Below the pieces are notes generated by a model that searched no databases, had not been told where the DNA came from, and saw nothing but the letters and a program-made list of their open reading frames with translations. This document shows, in pieces, positions 6,647-15,241 of a DNA stretch of 64,000 nucleotides (the first letter of the stretch is position 1; each line of letters starts with the position of its first letter). The position numbers and the translations under genes were made by a program. The DNA comes from Lachnospiraceae bacterium UBA3850 (GTDB taxonomy: Bacteria > Bacillota > Clostridia > Lachnospirales > Lachnospiraceae), in NCBI GenBank assembly GCA_002392655.1, contig DGHK01000016.1:1-64000 (forward strand). Direction: 5' to 3'.

Positions 6647-8542
6647 ATGCTGTACAATATTGATATGCAGGTATGTGGACTGATTTTTGACCTTGTACTG
6701 ATATTCTTCGTTATCAGACATGAAAGTGTCGGTCTTTATAGTGAAAAGATCTTCAAACAGTGTCTTTTCGTCTATTCGTGTTGTATTATTCTCGATATTG
6801 CATCAGTAATAGCGATCAAGAATGCTTATGTGGTTTCACCATTCGTGGTTACTGCAGCCTGCAAGCTTTACCTTATATCTCTTATGCTCTCTGCACTTTA
6901 TGGCTTCTTATACTCTTATAGTGATATCAAACATCTCAGAGATAATCTGACATTCAAGAAAATAGTTTATACAGTTGCTTTATTGGGAGGAATCGTAATA
7001 TCCATTCTTCCTATCAGCACTTTTGATAATGGAGGAGAGGTTTACAGCTACGGTCCTTCAGCGGTTGCTACTTATTTCTTTGCACCACTTTTTATAGTTG
7101 GAGCTTTTGTACTCACATTTATCTATGGTAGTCAGATGAATATACATAAGCGTAGAGCGATAAGAGCGTGGATGGCGCTTGAGATAGTCGCTGCGTTAAT
7201 ACAGTTTATGCTGCCGGAGCTTTTGCTTGTGGGATTCGGTTCATCACTTGGACTGTTTATCCTCTATGCAGAGCTTGAAAATCCTGAGAGATATCTTGAT
7301 AAGGTTACCGGATGTTTCTCATATGATACATTTAATATGTATCTTACACAGGAATTTTCGGAGCTTAAAAGATTTTCAAGTATCATTATCTGTAATAGTG
7401 CTGACTGGAAACGTTCGGAGGAAGAGGAGAACAGTATTCTTGTTGAAATGACTGAGTACCTTCATTCGTTCGGAGCGAAGCTCTTCAGACTTCAGGGAAA
7501 TGATTTCGTCCTTGTTTATGATAATCAGGATGAGCATGAAATGAATGAGATAGAGAGCGCGGTAAACCTGGATGTGATGCGACTCAGATTTAAGAAGGCG
7601 TGGAATGGGGATATTCTGCTGAAAACGAAATTCCTCTATATTCCTGATGGCCATATTGCGACAACATTTGATGAATATATGGATATCTACTCGAGATATA
7701 AGGATACATTTACCAATGCAGAGGATATGAAGACTCTTGATGATCAGGCGGGACAAAGCATCAGAGAGTACAGGCAGATGGTTCTGGAAATCAAGGATGC
7801 GCTTTCGAGTGACAGAGTAGAGGTGTTTTATCAGCCTATTTATTCTATCAGTACAGAAAGGTTTGTTTCTGCTGAGGCACTTGCCAGAATAAGAGGTAAG
7901 GATGGCAAGCTGGTTATGCCGGGTAAGTTTATACCGGTGGCTGAGGAAACCGGTCTTATCGAACAGATAGGCGAGCGCGTGTTTGAGAAGACCTGTAAAT
8001 GTATAACGGAGGATAAGCTAAAGGAAAAGGGAATTGACTACGTTGAGGTGAACCTTTCGGTATCGCAGTGTGAGAATCCACATCTTTCAGCTAAGTATGA
8101 TGATATCATGAAGAAGCTGGGTGTTTCTCCTTCAGAGGTTAATCTTGAGATAACAGAAAGCTCTACTCTGAATCAGAGAAGTATCCTTCTGGAAAACATG
8201 AATAAGCTGATGAATCTCGGATGTAACTTCTCGCTTGATGATTTCGGAACCGGTGAATCCAATCTGAATTACATAATGGATATGCCTGTTAAAATCGTAA
8301 AGTTTGACAGGGACATGGTTCAGGAGTTCTTTACCAATGATAAGGCGAAGGTAGTCATAACCGCAACAGTAGATATGGTCAAGCAGCTTGGACTGCAGAC
8401 TGTGGCTGAAGGTGTAGAATCAAAAGAGCAGTATGAAGAGATAAAGAATCTCGGAATAGATTATATCCAGGGATTCTACTTCTCGAAACCGCTTTCTAAA
8501 AATGACTTCATAAGCTTCTTAAGTGAAAGAAATGGCGTATGA
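6647..8542 (+). CDS. Membrane-anchored EAL-domain protein (c-di-GMP phosphodiesterase, degenerate GGDEF)
   Basis: About 631 residues. The N-terminal ~210 residues form about seven hydrophobic segments, consistent with a membrane sensor. A short middle domain starts like a GGDEF (DKVTGCFSYDTF) but lacks a GGDEF signature. The C-terminal EAL domain keeps the catalytic set: AEALAR, NLS, EITES, DDFGTG, KFDRD, AEGVE and QGFYFSKPL, so phosphodiesterase activity is plausible. ATG 6647 has AGGGGGTGA at ideal spacing. An in-frame ATG at 6626 (AAGGGGAG) would add seven residues and cannot be excluded. It is monocistronic, ending at a terminator. Confidence 0.88.
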   Translation: MLYNIDMQVCGLIFDLVLIFFVIRHESVGLYSEKIFKQCLFVYSCCIILDIASVIAIKNAYVVSPFVVTAACKLYLISLMLSALYGFLYSYSDIKHLRDNLTFKKIVYTVALLGGIVISILPISTFDNGGEVYSYGPSAVATYFFAPLFIVGAFVLTFIYGSQMNIHKRRAIRAWMALEIVAALIQFMLPELLLVGFGSSLGLFILYAELENPERYLDKVTGCFSYDTFNMYLTQEFSELKRFSSIIICNSADWKRSEEEENSILVEMTEYLHSFGAKLFRLQGNDFVLVYDNQDEHEMNEIESAVNLDVMRLRFKKAWNGDILLKTKFLYIPDGHIATTFDEYMDIYSRYKDTFTNAEDMKTLDDQAGQSIREYRQMVLEIKDALSSDRVEVFYQPIYSISTERFVSAEALARIRGKDGKLVMPGKFIPVAEETGLIEQIGERVFEKTCKCITEDKLKEKGIDYVEVNLSVSQCENPHLSAKYDDIMKKLGVSPSEVNLEITESSTLNQRSILLENMNKLMNLGCNFSLDDFGTGESNLNYIMDMPVKIVKFDRDMVQEFFTNDKAKVVITATVDMVKQLGLQTVAEGVESKEQYEEIKNLGIDYIQGFYFSKPLSKNDFISFLSERNGV

Positions 8543-8580
8543 TTCGGGTTTCTTCCCCGATCATATAAGCAAGTCTTCCA

Positions 8581-8620
8581 AAAAACCTGTGCTCGTACTT
8601 ATGTATGGACACAGGTTTTT
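8581..8620 (+). terminator. Intrinsic terminator after the EAL gene
   Basis: AAAAACCTGTG (8581-8591) pairs with CACAGGTTTTT (8610-8620) around an 18-nt loop, and the 3' arm ends in a T-run. It separates the EAL gene from gpmI. Confidence 0.75.
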
Positions 8621-8637
8621 ACATTTGCCGATTTTTG

Positions 8638-8666
8638 TGGTAAAAAATACTCTGAGATGTTATAAT
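8638..8666 (+). promoter_or_regulatory. Extended -10 promoter of gpmI
   Basis: A perfect TATAAT (8661-8666) is preceded by TGT, giving a TGn extended -10 at 8658-8660. The -35 position holds only TGGTAA (8638-8643), as expected for extended -10 promoters. The 5' UTR is about 80 nt with a small GCCG-T5-CGGC hairpin. Confidence 0.65.
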
Positions 8667-8752
8667 ACCTAGTTGATACGCCGTTTTTCGGCTGTAATGC
8701 TTTTTTAGTTAATTAATAATACATATATAATAATTTTAAGAGGAGAAACATT

Positions 8753-10348
8753 ATGAGTAAGAAACCAGTAGTTCTTATGGTACTTGATGGTTACGGAGAG
8801 TCAGACATCAAAGAGGCAAATGCAGTCTATATGGCTAATACCCCGGTTATGGACAAGCTTAAGGCTGAGTGTCCTTATAAGAGAGGACTTGCATCTGGTA
8901 TGGCAGTTGGACTTCCTGACGGACAGATGGGAAATTCAGAGGTTGGTCATATGAATATCGGTTCCGGCCGAATCATTTATCAGGATCTGACACTTATCAC
9001 AAAGTTTATTCAGGACGGAGAATTCTTTAAGAATGAGGAACTCCTTCGTGCAATAAATAATTGTAAAGAGAAGAATTCAGACCTTCATCTCTGGGGACTT
9101 CTTTCAGATGGTGGAGTTCACAGTCACAATACACATCTCTATGCAATACTTGAGCTCTGTAAGAAAGAGGGATTCGAGAATGTATACATCCATCCATTCT
9201 TTGATGGAAGAGATACACCTCCTGCATCAGGTAAGGATTATCTCCAGGAGCTCATTGATAAAACAAAGGAAATCGGCGTAGGAAAGGTTGCTTCTCTCAG
9301 TGGTCGTTACTATGCGATGGACAGAGATAATAACTGGGATCGTGTTCAGAAGGCTTATGATTCACTTGTAACAGGTGAAGGTATTCAAGCAACAGATCCT
9401 ATCGATGCTATGCAGAAGTCTTATGATGACGGAGTAACAGATGAGTTCGTTGTTCCTACAGTTATTACAGACGAAGCAGGAAAGCCACTTTCACTCGTTA
9501 AGGAAGGCGACTCAGTTATATTCTTCAACTTCCGTCCTGACAGAGCACGTGAGATAACAAAGGCTTTCTGTTTTACAGATGAAGATATAGCAGCACAGGA
9601 TGGTGATGCTTCTGATACAAAATGTATCAAATATCTTAAGAGAGCAAATGGCTATATGCCACTTACATATGTATGCTTCAAGGACTATGATGAGACAATC
9701 CCTAACAAGTTTGTTGCATTCAAGAAGCAGGAGATAACCAATACATTTGGTGAGTACCTTGCAAATAAGGGGCTTAAGCAGCTGAGACTTGCTGAGACAG
9801 AGAAGTATGCACACGTTACATTCTTCTTTAATGGAGGACTTGAGGAGCCAAACAAGGATGAGGACAGAATCCTTGTAAATTCACCGGCTGTTGCTACATA
9901 TGATCTTCAGCCTGAGATGAGCGCACCTGAGGTAAGTGAGAAGCTGAATGCGGCTATTAGATCAGGAGAGTATGATGTTATCATAATCAACTTTGCAAAC
10001 CCTGATATGGTAGGTCATACCGGTGTACTTGATGCAGCAATCGCAGCAGTTGAGACAGTAGACAAATGTGTTGGCACCGCAGTTGAGGCAGTTAAGGAAG
10101 TAGACGGAGTTCTCTTTATCTGTGCAGATCACGGAAACTGCGAGCAGATGCTTAACTATGAGACTGGAGAGCCTCACACAGCGCATACAACAAATCCGGT
10201 TCCGTTTATTCTTGTTAACTATGATGATGGTTATACACTCAAGGATGGAGGAAAGCTTTGCGATATAGTTCCTACACTTCTTGAGATAATGGGAATGGAG
10301 CAGCCTGCAGAAATGACAGGTCAGTCACTTCTTGTTAAGAAACAGTAA
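8753..10348 (+). CDS. gpmI: 2,3-bisphosphoglycerate-independent phosphoglycerate mutase
   Basis: Cytoplasmic glycolytic enzyme interconverting 3- and 2-phosphoglycerate through a phosphoserine intermediate with two Mn ions. It has 531 residues, slightly above the usual ~510. LDGYG (11-15) supplies a metal-binding Asp, GNSEVGH gives nucleophile S62, SDGGVHSH and FFDGRDTPP mark the phosphotransferase domain, and ADHGNCE plus HTAHTTNPVPF close the alkaline-phosphatase-like metal site. The start has AGAGGAG upstream. It is transcribed from its own promoter, and a repeat-rich membrane protein follows 26 nt later, possibly in the same transcript. Codon use looks that of a highly expressed gene. Confidence 0.97.
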   Translation: MSKKPVVLMVLDGYGESDIKEANAVYMANTPVMDKLKAECPYKRGLASGMAVGLPDGQMGNSEVGHMNIGSGRIIYQDLTLITKFIQDGEFFKNEELLRAINNCKEKNSDLHLWGLLSDGGVHSHNTHLYAILELCKKEGFENVYIHPFFDGRDTPPASGKDYLQELIDKTKEIGVGKVASLSGRYYAMDRDNNWDRVQKAYDSLVTGEGIQATDPIDAMQKSYDDGVTDEFVVPTVITDEAGKPLSLVKEGDSVIFFNFRPDRAREITKAFCFTDEDIAAQDGDASDTKCIKYLKRANGYMPLTYVCFKDYDETIPNKFVAFKKQEITNTFGEYLANKGLKQLRLAETEKYAHVTFFFNGGLEEPNKDEDRILVNSPAVATYDLQPEMSAPEVSEKLNAAIRSGEYDVIIINFANPDMVGHTGVLDAAIAAVETVDKCVGTAVEAVKEVDGVLFICADHGNCEQMLNYETGEPHTAHTTNPVPFILVNYDDGYTLKDGGKLCDIVPTLLEIMGMEQPAEMTGQSLLVKKQ

Positions 10349-10374
10349 TTAAAAGTATTAGGGGGAGAAATAAT

Positions 10375-11382
10375 ATGCAATTAAAAAGAGATGATAACAA
10401 TGATAATACATCACCTCAGCAGGGTGGAGTAGCAAACTCTGCTAACGATTATTACAGCAATCAGACTGGTCAGTCATCCTTCGGCGGACCGGGTGAGTCA
10501 CCATACGGTGGACCGAGTCAGTCGCCATATGGTGGACCAAGTCAGTCACCATACGGTGGACCAAGTCAGTCATATAATGGCGGAGCGGGTCAGTCGCCAT
10601 ATGGAGCACCGAATGAGTCACCATATGGAACGCCGGGACAGTCATCATTTGGTCAGCCATCGTTCGGCCAGTCATCATATGGCGGACCGGCAGATCCTTA
10701 CGGTGCGCCTAATAACTATAATGCTCCGGCAGGTCAGGGTTCATATATTCCGCCGACAGTTAAAAATAAGGGCGGTATGCCGGGATGGGTAATAGGTGTT
10801 ATAGTTCTTGCTATAATATGTGTAGCCGGATTCTTATTACTTGGTACTGACCTCTTCGGAAAGAGATTTACGGTTGGAAAGTTGTCCGGTAATACATTTA
10901 AGAATGACTACTTCGGAGTAGAGATACGTGGTGGATCTGACTGTGTGATGACAGGTTATGCAGGTTCTGAATCCAGTGAGAAGGAGGCCCTGAAGACCAA
11001 TTATAATGCAGTTAATGAGCTTACCATGACCACTAATCAAGGAGAGGTTCTTATCTTCTCCGTACTTAATTGCGGCAGGGATGTAAAAGGATCCGGATAT
11101 TCAGATAAGGAAATTATGGATGAGATGGAAGCAACATTTAAGTCTACCATTGAGTCGAGTGGGTATTCAGGCGTTGAGGTTGAACAGCAGACACTCAGTA
11201 TATGCGGAACAACACGCTATGGCTTCCGTATAAAAGCAGGTACAGGTTATGGTAATGTATACTGTGATCAGTACTATGTATTCTATGGAAAATATGTAGG
11301 CATATTTACAGCAGTGGCGACATCAAAGACGAAGGCTACTTCGCTCATCACTGAGTATGTTAAGAAATGTTCACCGGAATGA
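10375..11382 (+). CDS. Single-pass membrane protein with a Pro/Gly/Ser/Tyr repeat N-terminus
   Basis: A 335-residue protein of unknown function. Residues ~33-120 are low-complexity repeats of the form GGPSQSPY or variants (GQSSF, GAPNESPY). One strong membrane helix lies at 138-157, followed by a ~175-residue extracytoplasmic domain rich in Ser, Thr and Tyr. With no signal peptide, the repeat arm should be cytoplasmic, like proline-rich N-termini of other Firmicute membrane proteins. The start has AGGGGGAGA upstream. The C-terminal domain resembles small secreted lipoprotein-like folds but I cannot name the family. It sits between gpmI and a TraX-like gene; neither explains it. Confidence 0.8.
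   Translation: MQLKRDDNNDNTSPQQGGVANSANDYYSNQTGQSSFGGPGESPYGGPSQSPYGGPSQSPYGGPSQSYNGGAGQSPYGAPNESPYGTPGQSSFGQPSFGQSSYGGPADPYGAPNNYNAPAGQGSYIPPTVKNKGGMPGWVIGVIVLAIICVAGFLLLGTDLFGKRFTVGKLSGNTFKNDYFGVEIRGGSDCVMTGYAGSESSEKEALKTNYNAVNELTMTTNQGEVLIFSVLNCGRDVKGSGYSDKEIMDEMEATFKSTIESSGYSGVEVEQQTLSICGTTRYGFRIKAGTGYGNVYCDQYYVFYGKYVGIFTAVATSKTKATSLITEYVKKCSPE
10478..10690 (+). repeat. 24-bp coding tandem repeats in the membrane-protein gene
   Basis: The DNA repeats a 24-nt unit (for example CCGAGTCAGTCGCCATATGG then TGGA) encoding eight residues, with near-identical copies around 10510-10570 and degenerate copies to 10690. High nucleotide identity between neighbouring units points to recent slippage or recombination. 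Confidence 0.8.
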
Positions 11383-11425
11383 TTTAAATAAGTGACAAAA
11401 TTAATTCAAAGTGCAGGATTTATAC

Positions 11426-12280
11426 ATGGGTAACCCGAAAAAAACAGAGAAAAAAACCGGACAAGAGAAGATAGAAAAAACAGACAAGATAGATAAAACA
11501 GAAAAAACAGAAAAACCTGAAAGAAAGCCCGGTTTATCAGTAAGCTCGCTCAAGTTTATAGCGATGGCGGCTATGCTTCTGGATCATATAGGTCTCGTGC
11601 TTATTGAAAATGGTTATCTCGCATCCTTTAAGGATAAGGATATCCTACTGTCCACGCTGCCGCTGTTCTGGGTGAACTTTATTATAAGGATTATCGGCAA
11701 GATAGCATTTCCTATATATGCATTTCTCATTGTTGAGGGCTATAAGCATACGAGGGATATAAGAAAGTATCTGATCAGACTCCTTGTTTTCGGACTTATT
11801 GCAGAGATACCTTTTGATTTTGCATACAGGTCGTCGATATCGCTGAATGCGCAAAATGTAATCTTTACTCTGACGCTTGGTCTTGTTTCAATACTTACCT
11901 GGGACGCTGCTCTTGGAAAGGATGAAGACGGTAATAGGATGAACTTCTTCCTGATAAGTGAAAAGAGGAAGTTCCTTGCGGTATTTTCGCTTCTGCTTTA
12001 TATAGCATTTGCAACCTTTTTCAGAGTTGATTATTATGGCTTCGGAGTTGCAATCGTCTGGGCTATGTATGTTTTCAAGGACAGTATCATATACAGAAAT
12101 GTAACAACAGGTGTGCTTCTTGCGTTAGGAGGACCGCTGGATATAGGAGGACTTATCGCATTTATTCCACTCAAGTATTATAACGGTGAGAAGGGGCTGA
12201 ATCTGAAATATCTGTTCTATGCATTTTATCCTCTGCATCTGGGTATACTTGTGGGAATCAAGTATCTGATATATGGATAA
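11426..12280 (+). CDS. TraX family integral membrane protein
   Basis: About 284 residues with a Lys/Thr/Glu-rich cytoplasmic N-terminus (~45 residues), then seven or eight membrane helices. The opening LKFIAMAAMLLDHIG and the later IGKIAFPIYAFLIVEGY, with EIPFD, are the hallmarks of the TraX family (PF05857). The F-plasmid member N-acetylates pilin; chromosomal Firmicute members are common and unstudied, and may be membrane acyltransferases. ATG 11426 is preferred over GTG 11411 because AGGA (11415-11418) lies seven nt before it. An intrinsic terminator follows. Confidence 0.85.
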   Translation: MGNPKKTEKKTGQEKIEKTDKIDKTEKTEKPERKPGLSVSSLKFIAMAAMLLDHIGLVLIENGYLASFKDKDILLSTLPLFWVNFIIRIIGKIAFPIYAFLIVEGYKHTRDIRKYLIRLLVFGLIAEIPFDFAYRSSISLNAQNVIFTLTLGLVSILTWDAALGKDEDGNRMNFFLISEKRKFLAVFSLLLYIAFATFFRVDYYGFGVAIVWAMYVFKDSIIYRNVTTGVLLALGGPLDIGGLIAFIPLKYYNGEKGLNLKYLFYAFYPLHLGILVGIKYLIYG

Positions 12281-12309
12281 TTATATAAGAATTTAACATT
12301 AAAACTTAC

Positions 12310-12342
12310 GAGCCGGCAGAATGATTTTGCCGGCTCATTTTT
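12310..12342 (+). terminator. Intrinsic terminator after the TraX-like gene
   Basis: GAGCCGGCA (12310-12318) and TGCCGGCTC (12328-12336) form a strong 9-bp stem with a 9-nt loop, followed by ATTTTT. Confidence 0.9.
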
Positions 12343-12363
12343 GAAAATAATAAAAAAATTAAA

Positions 12364-12404
12364 ATTCCATGCAACAGCCTGGAATCATAGTGACACTATA
12401 TAAT
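12364..12404 (+). promoter_or_regulatory. Candidate promoter region of the ECF sigma gene
   Basis: TATAAT at 12399-12404 lacks a recognisable -35 at 17 nt. Just upstream is an inverted repeat ATTCCA (12364-12369) / TGGAAT (12380-12385). The TGGAAT half resembles ECF-type -35 elements, but no matching -10 at the usual 16-17 nt is evident, so autoregulation by the sigma factor is only a possibility. Confidence 0.3.
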
Positions 12405-12456
12405 TGTAAACGATAACAGTGGGGATAAAAAAGTACCCGGATTAAGGAGAAAAGAT

Positions 12457-13029
12457 ATGGGAAAGGATGAAAGTATAATTGATCTGGTTCGTTTATCAAA
12501 GCTGGGGAATGCACATGCATTTGCTAAATTATACGAGTTGGTGTATCAGGATCTTTACAGATCGGCGCTGTATAGTCTCGGAAATGTAGCGGATGCGGAA
12601 AATGCAGTTAGTGATACGGTACTTGATGCATATGCAGGTATCACAAAGCTGAGAGATGAGAGGGCATTCCGTTCCTGGATATTCAGGATACTGACTAACA
12701 AGGTAAACAGGATACTCAGAGAGTATGTAGCCAGGAGACAAAATCAGATGAATAGTACGATTGAGGATATGTCCGAAACTGTGGCGAATCCGGATAATGC
12801 CATGAAGAGCGCTGAGGACAAAACCCTTATTCAATCTGCATTTACAGTTTTAACAGATGAGGAAAAACAGATAGTCACTATGACAGTGTACGGAGAATAT
12901 GACAGTGGAGAGATTGCTGAGAGCATGAATCTCAACAGGAATACAGTCAGATCAAAATATTCCAGGGCACTGACCAAGATGAGAAACTTTTTAAGTTCCG
13001 GAGGTGAAATGTATGGACAACAGAGATAA
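12457..13029 (+). CDS. ECF-type RNA polymerase sigma factor
   Basis: A 190-residue sigma-70 family protein with only regions 2 and 4, typical of extracytoplasmic-function sigmas. Region 2 spans about residues 22-90 (HAFAKLYELVYQDLY through AFRSWIFRILTNK). Region 4 spans about 130-180 with a helix-turn-helix (SGEIAESMNLNRNTVRSKYSRA). The start follows AAGGAG. Its last 17 nt overlap the start of a membrane-anchored beta-propeller gene, so the two are translationally coupled. That arrangement is usual for a sigma and its membrane anti-sigma, which makes the neighbour the candidate regulator. The regulon is not deducible here. Confidence 0.93.
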   Translation: MGKDESIIDLVRLSKLGNAHAFAKLYELVYQDLYRSALYSLGNVADAENAVSDTVLDAYAGITKLRDERAFRSWIFRILTNKVNRILREYVARRQNQMNSTIEDMSETVANPDNAMKSAEDKTLIQSAFTVLTDEEKQIVTMTVYGEYDSGEIAESMNLNRNTVRSKYSRALTKMRNFLSSGGEMYGQQR

Positions 13030-15112
13030 TTTGATGGAAGAGCAGTTAAAAAACAGCTATGAAAAAATGCCGGAATCTCTGAGACCGGAGAATATAGAAA
13101 ACAGGCTTTTGGCCATGACTCAGGAAGAGAGATATAACAGAAGCATGAGTGAGGATGTACCTGAAGATACAGGATCAAAGAAATCATCAGGTAAGGGATC
13201 AAAGAAGTCAGGAAAAAAGAAGGTTATACTTCCTATAGTGATTGCTGCATCAGTGTTGCTGATGGCAGGACTCGGAACGTATTTTATATTGAACAGACAG
13301 TCAGGTGAAAAGACTGTATCTGATCAGGGGCTTGCCGTTACTCCTGAGGAAAACGGTGAAGAGAGACAATCAACAGATAATTATAAAAAGGCTTATAAAG
13401 CATTTAGGAATTATAAGAAATATCAGGAATATCAGGCGAATATAGTTTATGACATTGATTATGTAGAAGAAGCTGAAGAAGGCACTATGGCGGAAACAGC
13501 CGGAGCTGATGAATCAAATCAGACACTTGCACCACAGCATAAAGGTAAAAGTGCCAGAGGTGAGCAGGAAGATACACCTTCATTCACTGATACAAATGTC
13601 AGAACTGAGGGAGTAAACGAGGCAGATATAATCAAGACTGACGGAAAGTATATGTATGTGTATGACAGCTATACAGAGCATCTGAATATATACAGTGTAG
13701 ATGATGGTAAGATAGAAAAAATCGGTACTGTAAATGTACTCGAAGACGATGAAAGCTTTATCGAGATGTACATAAACGGAGATAAGCTGGTGCTTCTTGG
13801 AAAATCATATACAAAATCAGTCAGAGATGCGATAACAACTATTACTATTTTTGATATAAGTGACAGAACTGATCCTAAGAAAGAGAAGACATTCTTCCAG
13901 GACGGACTTTATGAGTCATCCAGGATGGTAGGGAATATAGTTTACACATTCTCTGAGAAAACATTTGATCTGGATTCAGTAAAAAAGAGAAAGTACGAAA
14001 CTTATATACCAAAGGTTGATGGTGAAGTGCTTGATAACAGCGAGCTGTTCGTTCAGGAGAAGAGTCTTACATCCGGTTATACAGTTGCTTCATCTATAAA
14101 TGTAGAGAATAAAGAAATCGTTGATAAAATGGCAGTTCTCGGTGGAGCTGACAAATATTACGTAAGTACAGACAGCATGTTCTTTATTGATAAAAACTAT
14201 GACTGGAATAACTTCACATATCTGGATGATTCAGATATAGTTAAGGTCTCCTATAGTGATGGAGATTTTAAACTCGGAGCAAAGGGAAGCTTTCCCGGAA
14301 ATCTCAATGATGATTACAGCATCGATGAGTATAACGGATATGTAAGACTGGTATCAACTTACAGAGATGAGAACTATACTCAGTATAACGGACTGTTTAT
14401 CTATGATGAAAATCTGGAGCAGGTAAGCGTTATCAAGAAGCTGGCTGAGGGTGAGAGCATCCGTTCAGCAAGATTCATGGGAGATACTGCATACTTTGTA
14501 ACCTTCAGAAATACAGATCCTCTCTTTGCAGTAGACCTTTCTGATCCTGAAAATCCAAGGATTACTGACTACCTCAAGATTCCGGGATTCTCAGCCTATA
14601 TGCATCCATATAGCGAAGACCTTCTTCTCGGAATCGGTTATGAAACAGATGAAAACGGATTCGGAAATACAATCAAGCTTTCTATGTTTGATGTATCTGA
14701 TCCACATGATATCAAAGAGGTTGATAAGGAAGTACTTTACGATTTTGACGCAGCATCAGTACTGAATGACAGAAGAGCATTTATGTTTGATTCGCAGGAC
14801 GGTACATTTGGATTCAGTGCAGAGTCAGCATGGACATACATAGATGAAGACTGGTACAGGGATGCTTACGAAGAAGAGTATGAAGATCTGGATATTGATT
14901 TCGATAGGTCTGGTTACTACTACGAAGTATTTGACTATGATGAGAATAAAGGATTTATAAATCTCATGGATGAGAAGCTGGATGAAACCTATGAATCACT
15001 TCTCGGAACAAGAGGAATCGTTATAGGTGATTATATATACATCGCTCAGTCAGGAAGCATGATCACATCTTACGACACCACGAATTATGAGAAGGTAGAC
15101 GAGTGCTACTAA
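13013..15112 (+). CDS. Membrane-anchored secreted beta-propeller protein, candidate anti-sigma factor
   Basis: A 699-residue protein with a ~70-residue cytoplasmic N-terminus ending in a Lys/Ser-rich stretch, one membrane helix (71-93) and a large extracytoplasmic part. TNVRTEGVNEADIIKTDGKY is the signature opening of the beta-propeller domain family PF09826. ATG 13013 is chosen because GGAGGTG (13000-13006) is optimally spaced; it overlaps the sigma gene by 17 nt. The topology matches membrane anti-sigma factors, with the N-terminal segment free to bind the sigma and the propeller outside as sensor. No ZAS zinc-binding motif (HxxxCxxC) is present, so the anti-sigma role is inferred from context only. 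Confidence 0.85.
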   Translation: MDNRDNLMEEQLKNSYEKMPESLRPENIENRLLAMTQEERYNRSMSEDVPEDTGSKKSSGKGSKKSGKKKVILPIVIAASVLLMAGLGTYFILNRQSGEKTVSDQGLAVTPEENGEERQSTDNYKKAYKAFRNYKKYQEYQANIVYDIDYVEEAEEGTMAETAGADESNQTLAPQHKGKSARGEQEDTPSFTDTNVRTEGVNEADIIKTDGKYMYVYDSYTEHLNIYSVDDGKIEKIGTVNVLEDDESFIEMYINGDKLVLLGKSYTKSVRDAITTITIFDISDRTDPKKEKTFFQDGLYESSRMVGNIVYTFSEKTFDLDSVKKRKYETYIPKVDGEVLDNSELFVQEKSLTSGYTVASSINVENKEIVDKMAVLGGADKYYVSTDSMFFIDKNYDWNNFTYLDDSDIVKVSYSDGDFKLGAKGSFPGNLNDDYSIDEYNGYVRLVSTYRDENYTQYNGLFIYDENLEQVSVIKKLAEGESIRSARFMGDTAYFVTFRNTDPLFAVDLSDPENPRITDYLKIPGFSAYMHPYSEDLLLGIGYETDENGFGNTIKLSMFDVSDPHDIKEVDKEVLYDFDAASVLNDRRAFMFDSQDGTFGFSAESAWTYIDEDWYRDAYEEEYEDLDIDFDRSGYYYEVFDYDENKGFINLMDEKLDETYESLLGTRGIVIGDYIYIAQSGSMITSYDTTNYEKVDECY

Positions 15113-15124
15113 AAATTGCATAAC

Positions 15125-15241
15125 AAAACACCTCTGTTTTGAGACAATTTTCACGAAATTACAATTCGACCTTACCTTACACGGGCACCCTGTGTTAATA
15201 TAGGAAAAGGGGGAGAATCGTTAAAGGAACAGAGGTGTTTT
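15125..15241 (+). promoter_or_regulatory. Long-range inverted repeat able to mask the CarD-like gene ribosome site
   Basis: AAAACACCTCTGTT (15125-15138) is the exact reverse complement of AACAGAGGTGTTTT (15228-15241), which contains the AGAGGTG ribosome site just before ATG 15242. A read-through transcript from the beta-propeller gene could fold to hide this site. A promoter between the arms (TTTTGA 15137-15142, 17 nt, TACAAT 15160-15165) would give a transcript without the first arm. An imperfect palindrome with GGGCACCC at its centre (about 15178-15199) lies near that start point. Confidence 0.5.

Noticed and set aside
8671..8690. Terminator or attenuator in the gpmI leader
   Set aside because: GCCG-T5-CGGC is only a 4-bp stem and the next T-run is eight nt away; too weak to call.
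10442..10792. His/Met/Arg-rich reading frames on both strands over the repeat region
   Set aside because: Out-of-frame readings of the 24-bp coding repeats; the in-frame protein has a membrane helix, ribosome site and a long folded domain.
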